Assembly: GCA_903925705.1 (NCBI GenBank)
Contig: CAIYGJ010000014.1
Coordinates: forward strand, 1 to 7,403
Source: an uncultured Actinomycetes bacterium
Lineage (GTDB): Bacteria > Actinomycetota > Actinomycetes > S36-B12 > UBA5976
Length of the DNA stretch: 7,403 nucleotides
Reading direction: 5' to 3'
The first letter of the stretch is position 1. Each line of letters opens with the position of its first letter. Below, one piece after another: positions 1 through 7,055 of the stretch. Made by a program: the position numbers and the translations under genes. Below the pieces are notes generated by a model that saw only the letters and a list, made by a program, of their open reading frames with translations, ran no database searches and was not told where the DNA came from.

Positions 1-858
1 ACAAATCTGACGCAGGATCATTTAGATTTTCACGGTTCTATGGAAAATTACTTTGCTGCAAAATCACTTTTGTTCACTCCTGAATTTTCAAAACAAGCTG
101 TTATTTGTACTGACGACAGTTGGGGAATAAAACTTGCCACAGAAACCCAAATTCCTGCAATCACCCTTGGCAGCCAAGGTGATTGGAAAACTTATCCTGC
201 AATTTCGAATTCAAATGGATTAACAACTCAGAAGATTGAGATTGAGAATTCTGATTCAATTTCACTTACCGTTAACATGCTCGGTGCTTACAACGCCACC
301 AATGCCGCCTGCGCGCTTGCTGCAAGTCATTTACTTGGCCTTGGAATTGCTGGAATTCTTGAATCACTGCAACATGTTCGACCGATCCCTGGTCGACTAG
401 AAAGAGTTTCGATAGCAAGTGCAGGAACCGCAATCGTGGATTATGCGCACACACCAGATGCAGTGGCAACGGTTCTAACGGTTATTAGAGACGCGAATCC
501 CAAAAAGATTATTACGGTAATTGGTTGTGGTGGCGATAGAGATGTGTCTAAACGACCTTTAATGGGAAAGGTCGCATCTCAGCTTTCAGACATCGTGGTG
601 ATTACTGACGACAACCCAAGATCCGAAGATCCAGCCGCAATTCGTAAGTCCGTTGCTGAAGGTGCCCGCGATGGCAAAGCTCAGGTGTTCGAGATTGGGG
701 ATCGCAGGGCCGCAATTTCCCAGGCACTAAAACTCGCTGAAGATGAAGATGTCATCGCGATACTCGGCAAGGGACATGAAACTGGCCAGGAGATTTCTGG
801 CGAGATACTTTCGTTTGACGATCGAGTCGTAGTCAGGCAGGAGTCTGAAAATGTATGA
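1..858 (+). CDS. murE: UDP-N-acetylmuramoyl-L-alanyl-D-glutamate--2,6-diaminopimelate ligase (MurE), 5'-truncated
   Basis: Cytoplasmic Mur ligase that adds the third stem residue to UDP-MurNAc-L-Ala-D-Glu using ATP. The window holds the last 285 residues, about the C-terminal 55-60% of a family member of roughly 490-530. The frame is open from base 1: the first codons read TNLTQDHLDFHGSMENY, the conserved central-domain motif, so the ATG at 40 is internal and not a start. Fragment residue K21 (codon 61-63) matches the carbamylated lysine of Mur ligases. GRLE (131-134), DYAHTPDA (147-154), GCGGDRD (175-181) and GKGHE (256-260) are all present. DNPR at 204-207 (610-621) is the meso-DAP selecting motif; lysine-adding enzymes differ at the arginine. 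The N-terminal UMAG-binding domain and ATP P-loop lie upstream of the window. The end overlaps murF by 8 nt. Identification is very secure; DAP specificity rests on the motif. Confidence 0.97.
   Translation, partial: TNLTQDHLDFHGSMENYFAAKSLLFTPEFSKQAVICTDDSWGIKLATETQIPAITLGSQGDWKTYPAISNSNGLTTQKIEIENSDSISLTVNMLGAYNATNAACALAASHLLGLGIAGILESLQHVRPIPGRLERVSIASAGTAIVDYAHTPDAVATVLTVIRDANPKKIITVIGCGGDRDVSKRPLMGKVASQLSDIVVITDDNPRSEDPAAIRKSVAEGARDGKAQVFEIGDRRAAISQALKLAEDEDVIAILGKGHETGQEISGEILSFDDRVVVRQESENV
839..843 (+). promoter_or_regulatory. Shine-Dalgarno site of murF
   Basis: AGGAG lies 7 nt upstream of the murF ATG at 851, inside the end of murE. It is one of the clearest ribosome binding sites in the window and supports the 851 start. 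It also suggests that murF can recruit ribosomes itself as well as by coupling to murE termination. Confidence 0.7.
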
Positions 859-2290
859 CTTAAATCTCGGACAAATCTGTGAGATTGTTGGCGGCAAGTT
901 AGTCGGCGATGCATCAACCCGAGTCACCGGAATATCGATTGACTCTAGGACTACAAAACCAGGAGATTTGTTTGCGGCAATTGTTGGCGAACGCGTTGAT
1001 GGGCATGATTTCGTCATCAAAGCGAGTGAAGAAGGTGCGGTCGCTTCGCTTGTTTCCAAATCTTCAATAGGTGAATATGTTCTAGTTCCAGAATCACCAG
1101 ATTCGCTCGATCCCGTAATTCACGCGATCGCGAAAGTTTCGGCCTATGTCAGAACTCTGATGCAAGGCATTGAGATCATCGGTATAACTGGGTCATCCGG
1201 AAAAACTTCAACAAAAGATATGATCGGCCAGATCCTGTCTCATGCCGGAGTTACTCACGCGCCTGCTGGTTCTTTAAATAATGAACTTGGATTACCTTTA
1301 ACTTTGCTTTCTGCCCCTCGCGACGTCAAGTATCTTGTTGCAGAGATGGGAATGCGTGGCCTGGGGCACATATCGCATCTATGTAAATTAGCTCAACCAA
1401 CAATCGGTGTGATTACCAACGTGGGACAGGCGCACATTGGTGAGGTTGGCAGCATCGAAGGAATTGCGAAAGCTAAATCTGAACTTGTTAGCGCGATTCC
1501 GGCATCAGGTGTCGTAATTCTTAATGCTGATGATGATCGCGTTATGGCAATGCGCACCTTGACCGAAGCTACCGTTTTTACGTATGGTTTTTCTAAAGTT
1601 GCTGATGTCCGAGCTGAGAACTTGCATTTGTCTGCCCATGGGAGCTACAACTTTGATTTGATCTACAGGGGAGAACGAATTCCTGCTTCGATCCCAATTC
1701 TTGGCGAACACAACGTTCTAAATGCTTTGGCCGCCGCAGCAGTTGGGCTTGCGGTTGGAATAGAAGTTCAAGATATTGCTAAGTCTTTGGTTACGCTTCA
1801 GCAAAAGAGCAAATGGCGAATGGAAGTTCATCAATTGCCTAGAAATGTAACCATCATTAATGATGCTTACAACGCCAATCCAGAATCCTTGACGGCTGCG
1901 CTAGAAACTTTGGTTGCAATCCCGGCAACTGGCAGTACCTTCGCAATTCTGGGCAAGATGCACGAACTAGGCCAGACCAGTGATGCCATCCATTTTCAGA
2001 TGGCAAAGTTGGCAACGAAAATAGGTGTAACCCATGTAATTGCAGTTGGCGAGTCAGCCAAGTCATATGGTTTGCCAAGACCTGCGACCAAACTAGATTC
2101 GGGAAATGGGCCTGATGGCACAGTCCAAAATTCGGTGTGGTTGCCCGATTTTGCAAGTGCTTGCGACTACATTGTTAATGAAGTTAATTCTGGTGACATT
2201 TTGTTGTTCAAGGCTTCAAGAGCTGAAAAATTCGAAGTGCTTGCCGATCAGATTGAAGTTGTTTTGCGCGCGAAGTGGGGCCAACAGTGA
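851..2290 (+). CDS. murF: UDP-N-acetylmuramoyl-tripeptide--D-alanyl-D-alanine ligase (MurF)
   Basis: Cytoplasmic ligase that adds D-Ala-D-Ala to the UDP-MurNAc-tripeptide, giving the pentapeptide precursor used by MraY. At 479 residues it has normal family length. Residues 1-105 form the N-terminal UDP-binding domain. The ATP P-loop is GSSGKTS at 114-120. The central domain carries SLNNELGLPLTLL (141-153), EMGMRG (165-170), NVGQAHIGEVGS (190-201) and the likely carbamylated K209 in AKAKSE. The C-terminal domain has DAYNANP (338-344), GKMHELG (368-374) and KASRAEKFE (454-462). The start at 851 fits the family N-terminus and has AGGAG 7 nt upstream; it overlaps murE by 8 nt. The stop TGA (2288-2290) overlaps the GTG of mraY. 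A Gly/Pro/Asn-rich stretch near residues 405-430 looks slightly longer than in other actinobacteria I recall. No key residue is missing. Confidence 0.97.
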   Translation: MYDLNLGQICEIVGGKLVGDASTRVTGISIDSRTTKPGDLFAAIVGERVDGHDFVIKASEEGAVASLVSKSSIGEYVLVPESPDSLDPVIHAIAKVSAYVRTLMQGIEIIGITGSSGKTSTKDMIGQILSHAGVTHAPAGSLNNELGLPLTLLSAPRDVKYLVAEMGMRGLGHISHLCKLAQPTIGVITNVGQAHIGEVGSIEGIAKAKSELVSAIPASGVVILNADDDRVMAMRTLTEATVFTYGFSKVADVRAENLHLSAHGSYNFDLIYRGERIPASIPILGEHNVLNALAAAAVGLAVGIEVQDIAKSLVTLQQKSKWRMEVHQLPRNVTIINDAYNANPESLTAALETLVAIPATGSTFAILGKMHELGQTSDAIHFQMAKLATKIGVTHVIAVGESAKSYGLPRPATKLDSGNGPDGTVQNSVWLPDFASACDYIVNEVNSGDILLFKASRAEKFEVLADQIEVVLRAKWGQQ

Positions 2291-3354
2291 AGCTTGTAGT
2301 GCTAGCTGGTGCATTGGCGACATTGTTTTCACTCATCGGAACTCCATTACTAATTAACTTCCTTCGCAAGCGAGGAATTGCCCAGGCGATTCGTGAATCT
2401 ACTGACAACATCAACTATCCGGAGCACGGAAGTAAGCGTGGCACTCCATCCATGGGTGGTGTAGCCATTGTTGGATCAGTGATTCTTGCTTACTTCTTAG
2501 CGCACTTGATTGTGATGCGACCACCAACAGCATCCGGTCTCCTAGCAATATATTTAATGTTTGCCTTAAGCCTGGTTGGCATGGCTGACGATTATTTAAA
2601 GATCTTCAGGCAGCGAAGCACTGGAATCCGGGCTCGGACCAAACTGCTTGGACAAGCGGTTGCCGCACTTTCATTTGGCTACTTGGCCCTTCAGTTCCCA
2701 GACGAAGGTGGCAATTTTCCTGTCAGTAACGCAATTTCGTGGGTTAGAGATACGAGTTGGATTCTGCCTTCGGTCTTAGTTCTGTTATGGATTTGGTTTT
2801 TAGTCACAGGCATTACTAACGGTGTGAACTTAACTGATGGACTTGATGGCTTAGCTATTGGTGCGGCACTTTTGTCTTTCGTTGCATACACGGTTATGTC
2901 TATTTGGCAGTATGGCCAAAGCTGCTTCTGGGGAGACATTCCTCGTTGCTATAACGTGCGTGATCCACTTGACCTTGCCGTCTTTGCTGCAGCTACAGCC
3001 GGTGCTTGCTTTGGTTTTTTGTGGTGGAACTCCAGCCCAGCCCGAATCTTTATGGGGGATACCGGTTCGCTAGCACTTGGCGGCGCACTAGCAGCGCTTG
3101 CCTTGATGACTAGAACGGAATTACTGCTTGGTTTGATCGGCGGACTATTCGTATTGATTACGCTTTCAGTTATTGCCCAAGTTGGGTCTTACAAATTAAC
3201 TGGCCGTCGAGTTTTGCGAATGGCGCCGCTGCATCATCACTTTGAAATGACGGGCTGGCCCGAAGTGCTAATTGTGGTTCGCTTTTGGATTATCCAAGGA
3301 CTTTGTGTTGGCGCGGGCATGGCGCTGTTCTATGCAGAATGGGTGCGGCAGTAA
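2287..3354 (+). CDS. mraY: Phospho-N-acetylmuramoyl-pentapeptide-transferase (MraY)
   Basis: Integral membrane enzyme that transfers phospho-MurNAc-pentapeptide from UDP to undecaprenyl phosphate, forming lipid I. I choose GTG 2287 (355 aa, MKLVVLAGALA...), which gives a 4-nt GTGA overlap with murF and the usual actinobacterial N-terminus; an in-frame GTG at 2275 would add only MGPT. About ten membrane segments are visible, the first at residues 2-26 and the last near 327-347. Family motifs in order: SKRGTPSMGG (49-58), the catalytic pair DD (101-102) before YLKI, NLTDGLDG (181-188), FMGDTGS (255-261, with the catalytic Asp258) and LHHHFE (315-320). An actinobacterial-type outer loop near 209-227 holds Cys213 and Cys221. 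The C-terminus ALFYAEW is also typical of the phylum. The ribosome binding site is weak (GTGGGG near 2275-2280), so coupling to murF probably drives translation. Function is certain; the exact start is likely. Confidence 0.96.
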   Translation: MKLVVLAGALATLFSLIGTPLLINFLRKRGIAQAIRESTDNINYPEHGSKRGTPSMGGVAIVGSVILAYFLAHLIVMRPPTASGLLAIYLMFALSLVGMADDYLKIFRQRSTGIRARTKLLGQAVAALSFGYLALQFPDEGGNFPVSNAISWVRDTSWILPSVLVLLWIWFLVTGITNGVNLTDGLDGLAIGAALLSFVAYTVMSIWQYGQSCFWGDIPRCYNVRDPLDLAVFAAATAGACFGFLWWNSSPARIFMGDTGSLALGGALAALALMTRTELLLGLIGGLFVLITLSVIAQVGSYKLTGRRVLRMAPLHHHFEMTGWPEVLIVVRFWIIQGLCVGAGMALFYAEWVRQ

Positions 3355-3359
3355 AAGTC

Positions 3360-4799
3360 ATGGCTTCCCTGAATCTTGATGAGTTAAATCGGACTAGTGA
3401 TTGGTCACAGGTTCGAGTCTGTGTTGTTGGACTTGGAGTTGCTGGTTTCGCAGCAGCGGATGCACTAATTGCATTGAATGCGAATGTAGTTGTCATTGAT
3501 GCGCACTCAGGTGATCGACAAAAAGAACGAGCCACAATTTTAGAAATCCTTGGCGCTGAAATACGAATGGGGGATGACACTCAACTTCCAGATGGAATTG
3601 ATTTGCTCGTGCTTTCTCCGGGCGTTTCACCACTGGCTCCAATCGTGAGCGCGGCGCAAGCTTCTGACGTTCAGATCTGGGGCGAGCTAGAACTAGCTTG
3701 GCGACTTCGCGATCTGGCTCATCCAGCGCCTTGGTTACTTGTCACCGGTACAAATGGAAAAACCACAACTACTTTAATGTTGGAATCGATTTTGCTAGCT
3801 GCGGGTAAGCGCACCGTTGCGGCCGGAAACATTGGTCGCTCACTTGTAGAAGTCGTCATGGACCCAACACCTTGGGACGTTTTGGCAATTGAAGTCGGTG
3901 CACCACAGCTGCCATTCGTTTATTCGATTTCACCGCAGGCTGCAGTGTGCCTAAACCTTGCCCAGGACCACATTGACCTATTCGGAAGTTTTGAGGCATA
4001 TCGCGACGCTAAAGCTAAGGTTTACGAAAGGTGTCAGGTTGCCGCCATCTTCAATGTTGCAGATGCGGAAACTATTCGAATGGTTGAAGAAGCAGAAGTA
4101 GTTGAAGGCTGTCGCGCAATTGGCTTCTCTGCGGGAATACCTGACATCTCGATGCTTGGTGTTGTCGAAGAGTTTTTAGTTGACCGTGCATTTTTAGATA
4201 ACCGCCGCGATGCTGCGTTAGAGTTGGCAGAAATTTCTGACCTTGCAATTCCTGCGGTACATAATATTGCTAATGCCTTAGCTGCTAGCGCGCTAGCGCG
4301 CGCCCATGGTGTAGACGCTCGCGCAATCCGTGATGGCCTGCGCTCGTGGCAACCAGCACCACATCGAATAGCGCACGTAGGACAAGTTGCTGGAGTTGAC
4401 TATATAGATGACTCAAAAGCGACAAACACCCACGCGGCTGCAACGTCTTTGACTGCCTATGAGTCAGTTGTTTGGATTGCTGGCGGAATGGCAAAGGGTC
4501 AAAATTTTGATGAATTAGTCGTTGATAACGGACATCGGATGCGAGCTGCAGTGCTTTTGGGGATAGATCAGGATCTGATTGCTGCCTCCCTTGAGCGACA
4601 CGCTCCGAATGTCCCGATTCATCGCGTTACAAGCAAGGAAACTAATGCAATGGAGTTAGTTGTAGCGCTCGCAGCAGAGTCAGCACAACCCGGGGATACC
4701 GTACTTTTAGCACCAGGATGCGCATCTTGGGACATGTTCAAGGATTACTCAGCGCGTGGTGATGCGTTCGCTACCGCAGTGAAGGGACTTGCAACATGA
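3360..4799 (+). CDS. murD: UDP-N-acetylmuramoyl-L-alanine--D-glutamate ligase (MurD)
   Basis: Cytoplasmic ligase that adds D-glutamate to UDP-MurNAc-L-Ala with ATP. From ATG 3360 it is 479 residues. The N-terminal Rossmann-like domain has GLGVAGFAAADAL (24-36) and SPGVSP (86-91). The P-loop is TGTNGKTTTT (129-138), followed by GNIG (156-159). Metal and active-site positions include E178, D203-H204 and K218 (carbamylated lysine position, YRDAKAKVY). The C-terminal domain has HNIANALAA (301-309), DDSKATN (350-356), K379 in GGMAKG and CASWDMFKDY (454-463), which match the D-Glu-binding positions of E. coli MurD. The usual EL-S-S-F/Y-Q-L motif instead reads EVGAPQL (178-184): Glu and Gln are kept but the Ser pair and aromatic are lost. 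The start leaves a 5-nt gap after mraY; ATG 3339 is an alternative that overlaps mraY by 16 nt. Neither has a clear Shine-Dalgarno site. The end overlaps ftsW by 4 nt (ATGA). Confidence 0.95.
   Translation: MASLNLDELNRTSDWSQVRVCVVGLGVAGFAAADALIALNANVVVIDAHSGDRQKERATILEILGAEIRMGDDTQLPDGIDLLVLSPGVSPLAPIVSAAQASDVQIWGELELAWRLRDLAHPAPWLLVTGTNGKTTTTLMLESILLAAGKRTVAAGNIGRSLVEVVMDPTPWDVLAIEVGAPQLPFVYSISPQAAVCLNLAQDHIDLFGSFEAYRDAKAKVYERCQVAAIFNVADAETIRMVEEAEVVEGCRAIGFSAGIPDISMLGVVEEFLVDRAFLDNRRDAALELAEISDLAIPAVHNIANALAASALARAHGVDARAIRDGLRSWQPAPHRIAHVGQVAGVDYIDDSKATNTHAAATSLTAYESVVWIAGGMAKGQNFDELVVDNGHRMRAAVLLGIDQDLIAASLERHAPNVPIHRVTSKETNAMELVVALAAESAQPGDTVLLAPGCASWDMFKDYSARGDAFATAVKGLAT
4781..4787 (+). 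promoter_or_regulatory. Shine-Dalgarno site of ftsW
   Basis: GAAGGGA lies 8 nt upstream of the ftsW ATG at 4796, inside the end of murD. It supports the ATGA overlap start. Confidence 0.55.
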
Positions 4800-5965
4800 C
4801 AACAACTAGACCAGTAAATCAAAGCACTCCTGATCGTGGACTTTCTGCTCGCCTAGAGCACCCAATGCTGCATTACCAGATACTGCTTGGTGCAACCGGA
4901 TTTTTGCTTGCACTTGGAATTGTTATGGTCGCTTCTGCTTCAAGTGTTTTTTCTTACCAGCAAAACAATGGTAATTCTTGGGCGCTGGCTACCAGACAAC
5001 TAATTTTTGCCGTCATCGGAGTTTTCTTGATGATGGCCGTTTCGAAAATGCATGTTGATTCAATTCGGCGTTGGGCACCTTTATTTATGGTCACGGTCGG
5101 TGTTTTGCTTGTTGCAGTTTTGTTAATCGGAACGGCCGTGCATGGACAGAAAAATTGGATTGACTTTGGTGGTCCAATTCGAATCCAACCATCTGAATTT
5201 GCCAAACTTGCAATCATCATGTGGGGCGCAGATATTTTGGATCGCAAGTATCACTTACTTGAACAACGAAACCATCTATTGATTCCAGTCCTTCCAGTTT
5301 CAGTGACAGTTCTTTTACTGGTTGTGTTACAGGGTGACTTAGGAACCGCGATGGTAATGATGCCGATTATGGCTTCGTTACTTTATTTTGTTGGTGCCCC
5401 AAGAAAATGGTTCTTAGTTATGGGAGCAGCCGGACTTGCCGCGATTGCAGCCCTATCCATCGCGGCGCCTTACCGAATGGCAAGATTCACATCTTGGTTA
5501 GACCCGTATGCAGATGCCCAAGGCACTGGCTTCCAGGTGATTCATGGTCAGCAAGCACTTGGCTCTGGCGGTTGGTGGGGAGTAGGTCTTGGTGGTTCTC
5601 GCGAAAAGTGGGGAACACTTCCCGAGGCTCATACTGACTTCATATATGCAGTACTAGGTGAAGAGCTTGGAATTATTGGAACTATTTTGGTGCTCGTTAT
5701 CTTTACGGCGATTGCCATTGTGGGCCTTCGAATTGCCCGCAATACCAATGAAGCATTCATTCAAATCGCTTCACTTGGAATCGTCGCCTGGATTGTGACT
5801 CAAGCCCTAGTAAACATCGGCGCGGTACTTGGCATCCTGCCAATTACCGGCGTTCCGTTACCTCTAGTTTCTTACGGTGGTTCTTCGCTGATACCCACTT
5901 TGCTTGCCATGGGAATCTTGATGGCTTTTGCAAAACACGAGGCTTACCTGCAGGAACAAGATTAA
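4796..5965 (+). CDS. ftsW: Septal peptidoglycan polymerase FtsW (SEDS family)
   Basis: Multi-pass membrane glycosyltransferase that polymerises lipid II at the division site together with a class B PBP such as FtsI. The protein has 389 residues: a short cytoplasmic N-terminus (about 1-26) and about ten membrane segments (first near 27-51, last near 354-378). SEDS motifs: QPSEFAKL (131-138), QGDLGTAMV (179-187), the outer loop RFTSWLDPYADAQGTGFQ (230-247), LGSGGWWGVGLGGS (255-268), LPEAHTDFIYAVLGEELG (275-292) and PLPLVSYGGSS (354-364). Asp281 in AHTDF matches the catalytic Asp of RodA/FtsW (E. coli FtsW D297, by motif). FtsW is preferred over RodA because the gene sits between murD and murG. 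ATG 4796 overlaps the murD stop (ATGA). Only about ten residues (KHEAYLQEQD) follow the last membrane segment, so the long C-terminal tail of mycobacterial FtsW is absent. Confidence 0.95.
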   Translation: MTTTRPVNQSTPDRGLSARLEHPMLHYQILLGATGFLLALGIVMVASASSVFSYQQNNGNSWALATRQLIFAVIGVFLMMAVSKMHVDSIRRWAPLFMVTVGVLLVAVLLIGTAVHGQKNWIDFGGPIRIQPSEFAKLAIIMWGADILDRKYHLLEQRNHLLIPVLPVSVTVLLLVVLQGDLGTAMVMMPIMASLLYFVGAPRKWFLVMGAAGLAAIAALSIAAPYRMARFTSWLDPYADAQGTGFQVIHGQQALGSGGWWGVGLGGSREKWGTLPEAHTDFIYAVLGEELGIIGTILVLVIFTAIAIVGLRIARNTNEAFIQIASLGIVAWIVTQALVNIGAVLGILPITGVPLPLVSYGGSSLIPTLLAMGILMAFAKHEAYLQEQD

Positions 5966-5985
5966 TGGCTTGGAATTTAGCGTGA
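5965..5985 (+). other. Six-codon mini-ORF bridging ftsW and murG (possible coupling element)
   Basis: The ftsW stop TAA shares its last A with an ATG (TAATG, ATG at 5965-5967). This frame reads MAWNLA and stops at TGA 5983-5985, which overlaps the murG GTG start (5982-5984) as GTGA. The arrangement could pass terminating ribosomes from ftsW to murG in two short steps, since no good Shine-Dalgarno site precedes murG. The pattern is visible directly; the function is inference and chance is quite possible. Confidence 0.3.
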
Positions 5986-7055
5986 ACATAGTTCTGGCGG
6001 GCGGCGGAACTGCTGGCCACATCGAACCTGCACTTAATCTGGCTGATCAGTTAAAGGCTATTGACCCCAACATCAACATCACAGTCCTTGGAACAGCACG
6101 TGGACTGGAAGTTGATTTGGTGCCAACGCGTGGTTACAAACTTGAACTGATTCCTGCGGTACCGCTTCCTCGGAAATTCAGCGGCGAGCTTGTGACACTT
6201 CCTACGCGACTGCGGTCTGCCATCAAACAAACTAGGGACCTATTACATGAGCTAGAAACAGACGTTGTTGTTGGATTTGGTGGATATGTTTCGATACCTG
6301 CGTATCTTGCTGCTCGTGGTGAAGTGCCGATCGTGGTCCACGAAGCAAATGCCAGGGCAGGTCTAGCAAATCGTGTCGGCGCCCGATTTGCTGACGCGGT
6401 TGCCGAAACGGTGCCGGGCAGTTTGCCACGCGCTCAATTAATTGGAATCCCGCTACGCAAAGCAATTGAAACCCTTGATCGCAAAATGGTTCGCACGCAA
6501 GCACGGGAGAGATTTGGGATAAAGAAAGATGCAATCTGTATTTTGGTTTTCGGTGGCTCTCAAGGTTCAGTGAAACTAAATTCCGTAATTGATGATTGCT
6601 TGAAAGCGAATACTTTCGGTAACATCGTCATTTTGCATTCGGTTGGGTTAAAGAACGAATTCCCACAAATTGAATCCGAGTGGTATCGACCGCTCAACTA
6701 CATTGACCGAATGGATTTGGCCTACGCCGCAGCAGACTTTGTAATTGGAAGAGCCGGCGCTATGACAGTTGCAGAGCTCACCGCAGTTGGACTGCCAGCC
6801 TGCTTCGTTCCACTTCCGATTGGAAACGGCGAGCAAAGCCTCAATGCAACTCCAGTTGTCGAAGCCGGTGGCGCAATAATGATTTCAGATTTGGAATTTA
6901 GTGCAGATTTCGTGCGTGACCAGATTTTGCCCCTTGTAACTAACGCAACAAAACTCAGTGAAATGTCGACTGCCACCGCTTCGCTAGGACACAAGGATTC
7001 AGCAGCAGATCTTGCTAAGTTGGTTTTGTCTGTGGCAGGAAAGGCGAAACCTTGA
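5982..7055 (+). CDS. murG: UDP-N-acetylglucosamine--lipid I GlcNAc transferase (MurG)
   Basis: Peripheral membrane GT-B glycosyltransferase on the inner face of the membrane; it adds GlcNAc to lipid I to make lipid II, the substrate of FtsW. From GTG 5982 it has 357 residues. The N-terminal domain holds GGGTAGHIEPAL (7-18), GFGGYVS (98-104) and HEANARAGLANR (120-131), all in their actinobacterial form. The C-terminal UDP-GlcNAc domain holds FGGSQGSVKLN (190-200), RAGAMTVAEL (257-266), LPACFVPLP (271-279) and EQSLNA (284-289). GTG 5982 is chosen because the family starts with three or four residues before the first glycine loop. An in-frame ATG at 5928 would overlap ftsW by 38 nt and add 18 residues unlike the family; TTG 5970 is a weaker option. 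It begins 16 nt after ftsW and ends overlapping murC by 4 nt (TTGA). Confidence 0.95.
   Translation: MNIVLAGGGTAGHIEPALNLADQLKAIDPNINITVLGTARGLEVDLVPTRGYKLELIPAVPLPRKFSGELVTLPTRLRSAIKQTRDLLHELETDVVVGFGGYVSIPAYLAARGEVPIVVHEANARAGLANRVGARFADAVAETVPGSLPRAQLIGIPLRKAIETLDRKMVRTQARERFGIKKDAICILVFGGSQGSVKLNSVIDDCLKANTFGNIVILHSVGLKNEFPQIESEWYRPLNYIDRMDLAYAAADFVIGRAGAMTVAELTAVGLPACFVPLPIGNGEQSLNATPVVEAGGAIMISDLEFSADFVRDQILPLVTNATKLSEMSTATASLGHKDSAADLAKLVLSVAGKAKP
7037..7044 (+). promoter_or_regulatory. Shine-Dalgarno site that decides the murC start
   Basis: AGGAAAGG ends 7 nt before the TTG at 7052. Together with an in-frame stop at 7016-7018 and no ATG or GTG between them, it supports TTG 7052 as the murC start. 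Confidence 0.6.

Noticed and set aside
40..42. ATG at 40 as the start of a short gene
   Set aside because: The frame is open to base 1 and the preceding 13 codons encode the conserved NLTQDHLDFHG motif of MurE, so this is internal methionine in a truncated gene.
855..858. ATGA at the end of murE, which looks like a second 4-nt overlap start
   Set aside because: The ATG at 855 is out of the murF frame. The murF family N-terminus and Shine-Dalgarno spacing fit ATG 851.
4284..4297. Perfect 14-nt palindrome GCTAGCGCGCTAGC inside murD
   Set aside because: It encodes part of the conserved Ala-rich helix ANALAASALARA; alternating Ala, Ser and Leu codons readily give such a palindrome. There is no repeat copy, arm extension or T-run to suggest a site or terminator.
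4395..4412. TTGACTATATAG resembles a -35 and -10 promoter pair
   Set aside because: The two boxes touch with no 16-18 nt spacer, and the bases encode the conserved VDYIDDSK segment of MurD just before its substrate motif.
5928..5981. Longer murG form starting at ATG 5928
   Set aside because: It would overlap ftsW by 38 nt and the extra residues do not resemble MurG N-termini; GTG 5982 fits the family.
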